A stretch of 64,000 nucleotides of DNA from Vitreoscilla massiliensis (lineage in GTDB: Bacteria; Pseudomonadota; Gammaproteobacteria; Burkholderiales; Neisseriaceae): the NCBI RefSeq assembly GCF_001457815.1, contig NZ_LN898216.1, positions 248,001-312,000 of the forward strand, given 5' to 3'. The notes beneath the pieces are model-generated. The model was given only the letters and a program-made list of their open reading frames with translations. It was not told the DNA's origin and ran no database searches. Of this stretch, positions 62,893-64,000 are shown one piece after another. Made by a program: the position numbers and the translations under genes. Numbering within the stretch: the first letter of the stretch is position 1; each line of letters begins with the position of its first letter.

Positions 62893-63540
62893 CTAATTGG
62901 CAATCGTTGCTGTCCACAATTTGACAGCAAAACTCATGAACAAAGCACCTACAGAGGCAAGGCCGGTGGCCGCAATCTTGTGACGGCTGCGAAACCAGCG
63001 CACCAAATGCGCCCCTGAAAAAATCAACACGCTTAAGTAAGTCAAACTCACCACTTGCAAAATGCCTGCAAGCACAGCGAAACTCACCACAGGATACGGA
63101 TAGCTTGGATCAACAAACTGCACGAAAAACGAAATAAAGAACAAAATGGCTTTGGGATTGAGCAAGCTCAAAAACAGCGCCCGTCCAAACACATTCGGGT
63201 TTTGCAAACTCGGTTCAGCCACGGTCTCAGAAACCGGTTTCATCCAGCCTTTGATGGCGCCGATGATCATCTTCGTGCCCAAATAGGCCAAATAAGCACC
63301 GCCGACATATTTAATGACATTAAAAATGGCCGGATACTTAATCATCAATGAAGCCGCGCCCAACGCCGAAAAAGTCATCAATACCAAGTCGCCGATGAAC
63401 ACACCGGCCGCAGCGGTATAGCCTTTTCTCACCCCGTATTGCGCACCCACGGTCAGACAAAACATGGAATTGGGCCCAGGCAACAAAATGATGGCAATCA
63501 CACCAATCACATAAGTCGGTAAATCAATCACACCTAACAT
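62893..63540 (-). CDS. leuE: LysE/RhtB-family exporter, LeuE-like
   Basis: 215 residues with six helices. IDLPTYVIGVIAIILLPGPNSMFCLTVGAQYGVRKGYTAAAGVFIGDLVLMTFSALGAASLM, the P-G-P-N motif of LysE exporters, and ALFLSLLNPKAILFFISFFVQFVDPSYP (N-P-K-A-x-x-F-F-x-x-F-x-x-Q-F-V) agree closely with E. coli LeuE. Exports leucine and similar amino acids. Its start overlaps the end of the phzF-like gene by seven bases. Confidence 0.88.
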   Translation of the reverse strand: MLGVIDLPTYVIGVIAIILLPGPNSMFCLTVGAQYGVRKGYTAAAGVFIGDLVLMTFSALGAASLMIKYPAIFNVIKYVGGAYLAYLGTKMIIGAIKGWMKPVSETVAEPSLQNPNVFGRALFLSLLNPKAILFFISFFVQFVDPSYPYPVVSFAVLAGILQVVSLTYLSVLIFSGAHLVRWFRSRHKIAATGLASVGALFMSFAVKLWTATIAN

Positions 63541-64000
63541 GATTCCGTCTCCTTAATCGCTTGTGGCACACTCAAACTGCCATGACCCACCACGATGGTT
63601 TCACCGCCCACATAAATCAAACCTGCGGCGCTGGTACGCAAATGCAAACGGTTGGGACGGCGCAGATAATCACCTTGCTGTATCAACCATTCCACATCGC
63701 TCAAACCATGGGCCAAACACCAACCGCCCAAATTGGCACAGGCTGAACCTGTACCAATGTCTTCGGTCAAGGCATTGCCCACGGCGCTGAAAAAGCGCAC
63801 ACGCACATAGCGGTTTTTCTCATGCCACAAATACACCGCTGCCCGCTTGCCTTGCTTGGCAAACCACGCCGACAATTTGGCCGCATCGGGCTTGATGCTG
63901 CCCAATACCTCGGTCTGACTCACTTCCAACAACAATTGTTCGCTGCCAGTATTGACCCAAGCCGGCGCGCTGGAGATGGACAATTCATCCAAACCCAAAG
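63534..64000 (-). CDS. PhzF family isomerase-like protein (partial, N-terminus beyond window)
   Basis: About 155 C-terminal residues; the frame stays open to the window edge. GTGSACANLGGWCLAHGL is the PhzF-family signature (usually G-x-G-S-A-x-x-P), and RPNRLHLRTSAAGLIYVGGETIVVGHGSL is the conserved C-terminal strand pair. The family has a diaminopimelate-epimerase fold. Despite the name, most members are not in phenazine pathways. Translationally overlaps leuE. Confidence 0.85.
   Translation of the reverse strand, partial: LGLDELSISSAPAWVNTGSEQLLLEVSQTEVLGSIKPDAAKLSAWFAKQGKRAAVYLWHEKNRYVRVRFFSAVGNALTEDIGTGSACANLGGWCLAHGLSDVEWLIQQGDYLRRPNRLHLRTSAAGLIYVGGETIVVGHGSLSVPQAIKETESC

Overview
This window looks like chromosomal DNA from a betaproteobacterium of the order Neisseriales, probably family Neisseriaceae. 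The evidence is the order of conserved genes: rne diverging from rluC-HAD-S49 peptidase, petABC followed by sspA-sspB, tsaB-rimI-UDG, ppc and carB. A short word, GCGGCCTGTAA(A), recurs dozens of times on both strands, alone or as inverted pairs, both between and inside genes. It resembles the DNA uptake sequence (DUS) dialects of Neisseriaceae but ends in CTGTAA rather than the usual CTGAA. No rRNA, CRISPR array, prophage or insertion sequence was recognised. One tRNA (Asn) is present.

Layout. 1-9.6 kb: partial membrane hydrolase, DUF1285 protein, tRNA-Asn, rne, rluC, HAD phosphatase, S49 peptidase and an LrgA/LrgB pair. 9.6-19.1 kb: gluQ, tsaB-rimI-UDG-like, a tandem array of about 124-bp repeats centred on the DUS-like word, sspB/sspA, a Pyr_excise-like protein, the cytochrome bc1 operon petABC and a NIF3-family protein. 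19.5-27.6 kb: a groES-(DUF1883-like)-groEL operon behind a heat-shock-type promoter, ppc, a haloacid dehalogenase, a GlcNAc-type glycosyltransferase and a thioesterase. 27.5-34.5 kb: a polyamine/membrane cluster of speD, a 47-residue membrane protein, DUF4178, SPFH-SHOCT and DUF350 genes, with a divergent membrane spermidine-synthase-like gene and a Tat-exported FAD amine-oxidase-like gene. 34.8-38.0 kb: two paralogous lipoproteins, a TlpA-like thioredoxin, and four consecutive genes for small secreted proteins sharing a four-cysteine spacing.

38.0-51.2 kb: a nitroreductase, then a yfaA-yfaT-yfaS-yfaQ-yfaP operon (periplasmic alpha-2-macroglobulin system). Unusually, its macroglobulin carries a CxEQ thioester motif. 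Three paralogous lipoproteins follow, and the last ends in a domain resembling the I78 peptidase inhibitors. 51.3-54.2 kb: a hypothetical gene, a PLD-like protein, a broken esterase gene and an SMR (Gdx/SugE) exporter with a structured leader. 54.3-59.5 kb: an NAD-precursor neighbourhood (niaP-like, nrtR, pnuC) with a palindromic operator laid exactly over the niaP promoter, plus an EamA transporter and a Lrp regulator. 59.6-64 kb: carB, leuE and a partial phzF.

How they work together. The most system-like blocks are the polyamine/SPFH/DUF350 cluster (probably making or delivering a polyamine-derived product at the membrane), the macroglobulin operon with its lipoproteins (periplasmic protease defence or envelope surveillance), and the four-cysteine secreted protein cluster, whose function I cannot assign. 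The DUS-like pairs double as terminators for many genes. Start codons were chosen by ribosome-binding-site spacing and family N-termini. Functions are inferred by recognising motifs by eye, not by database search.
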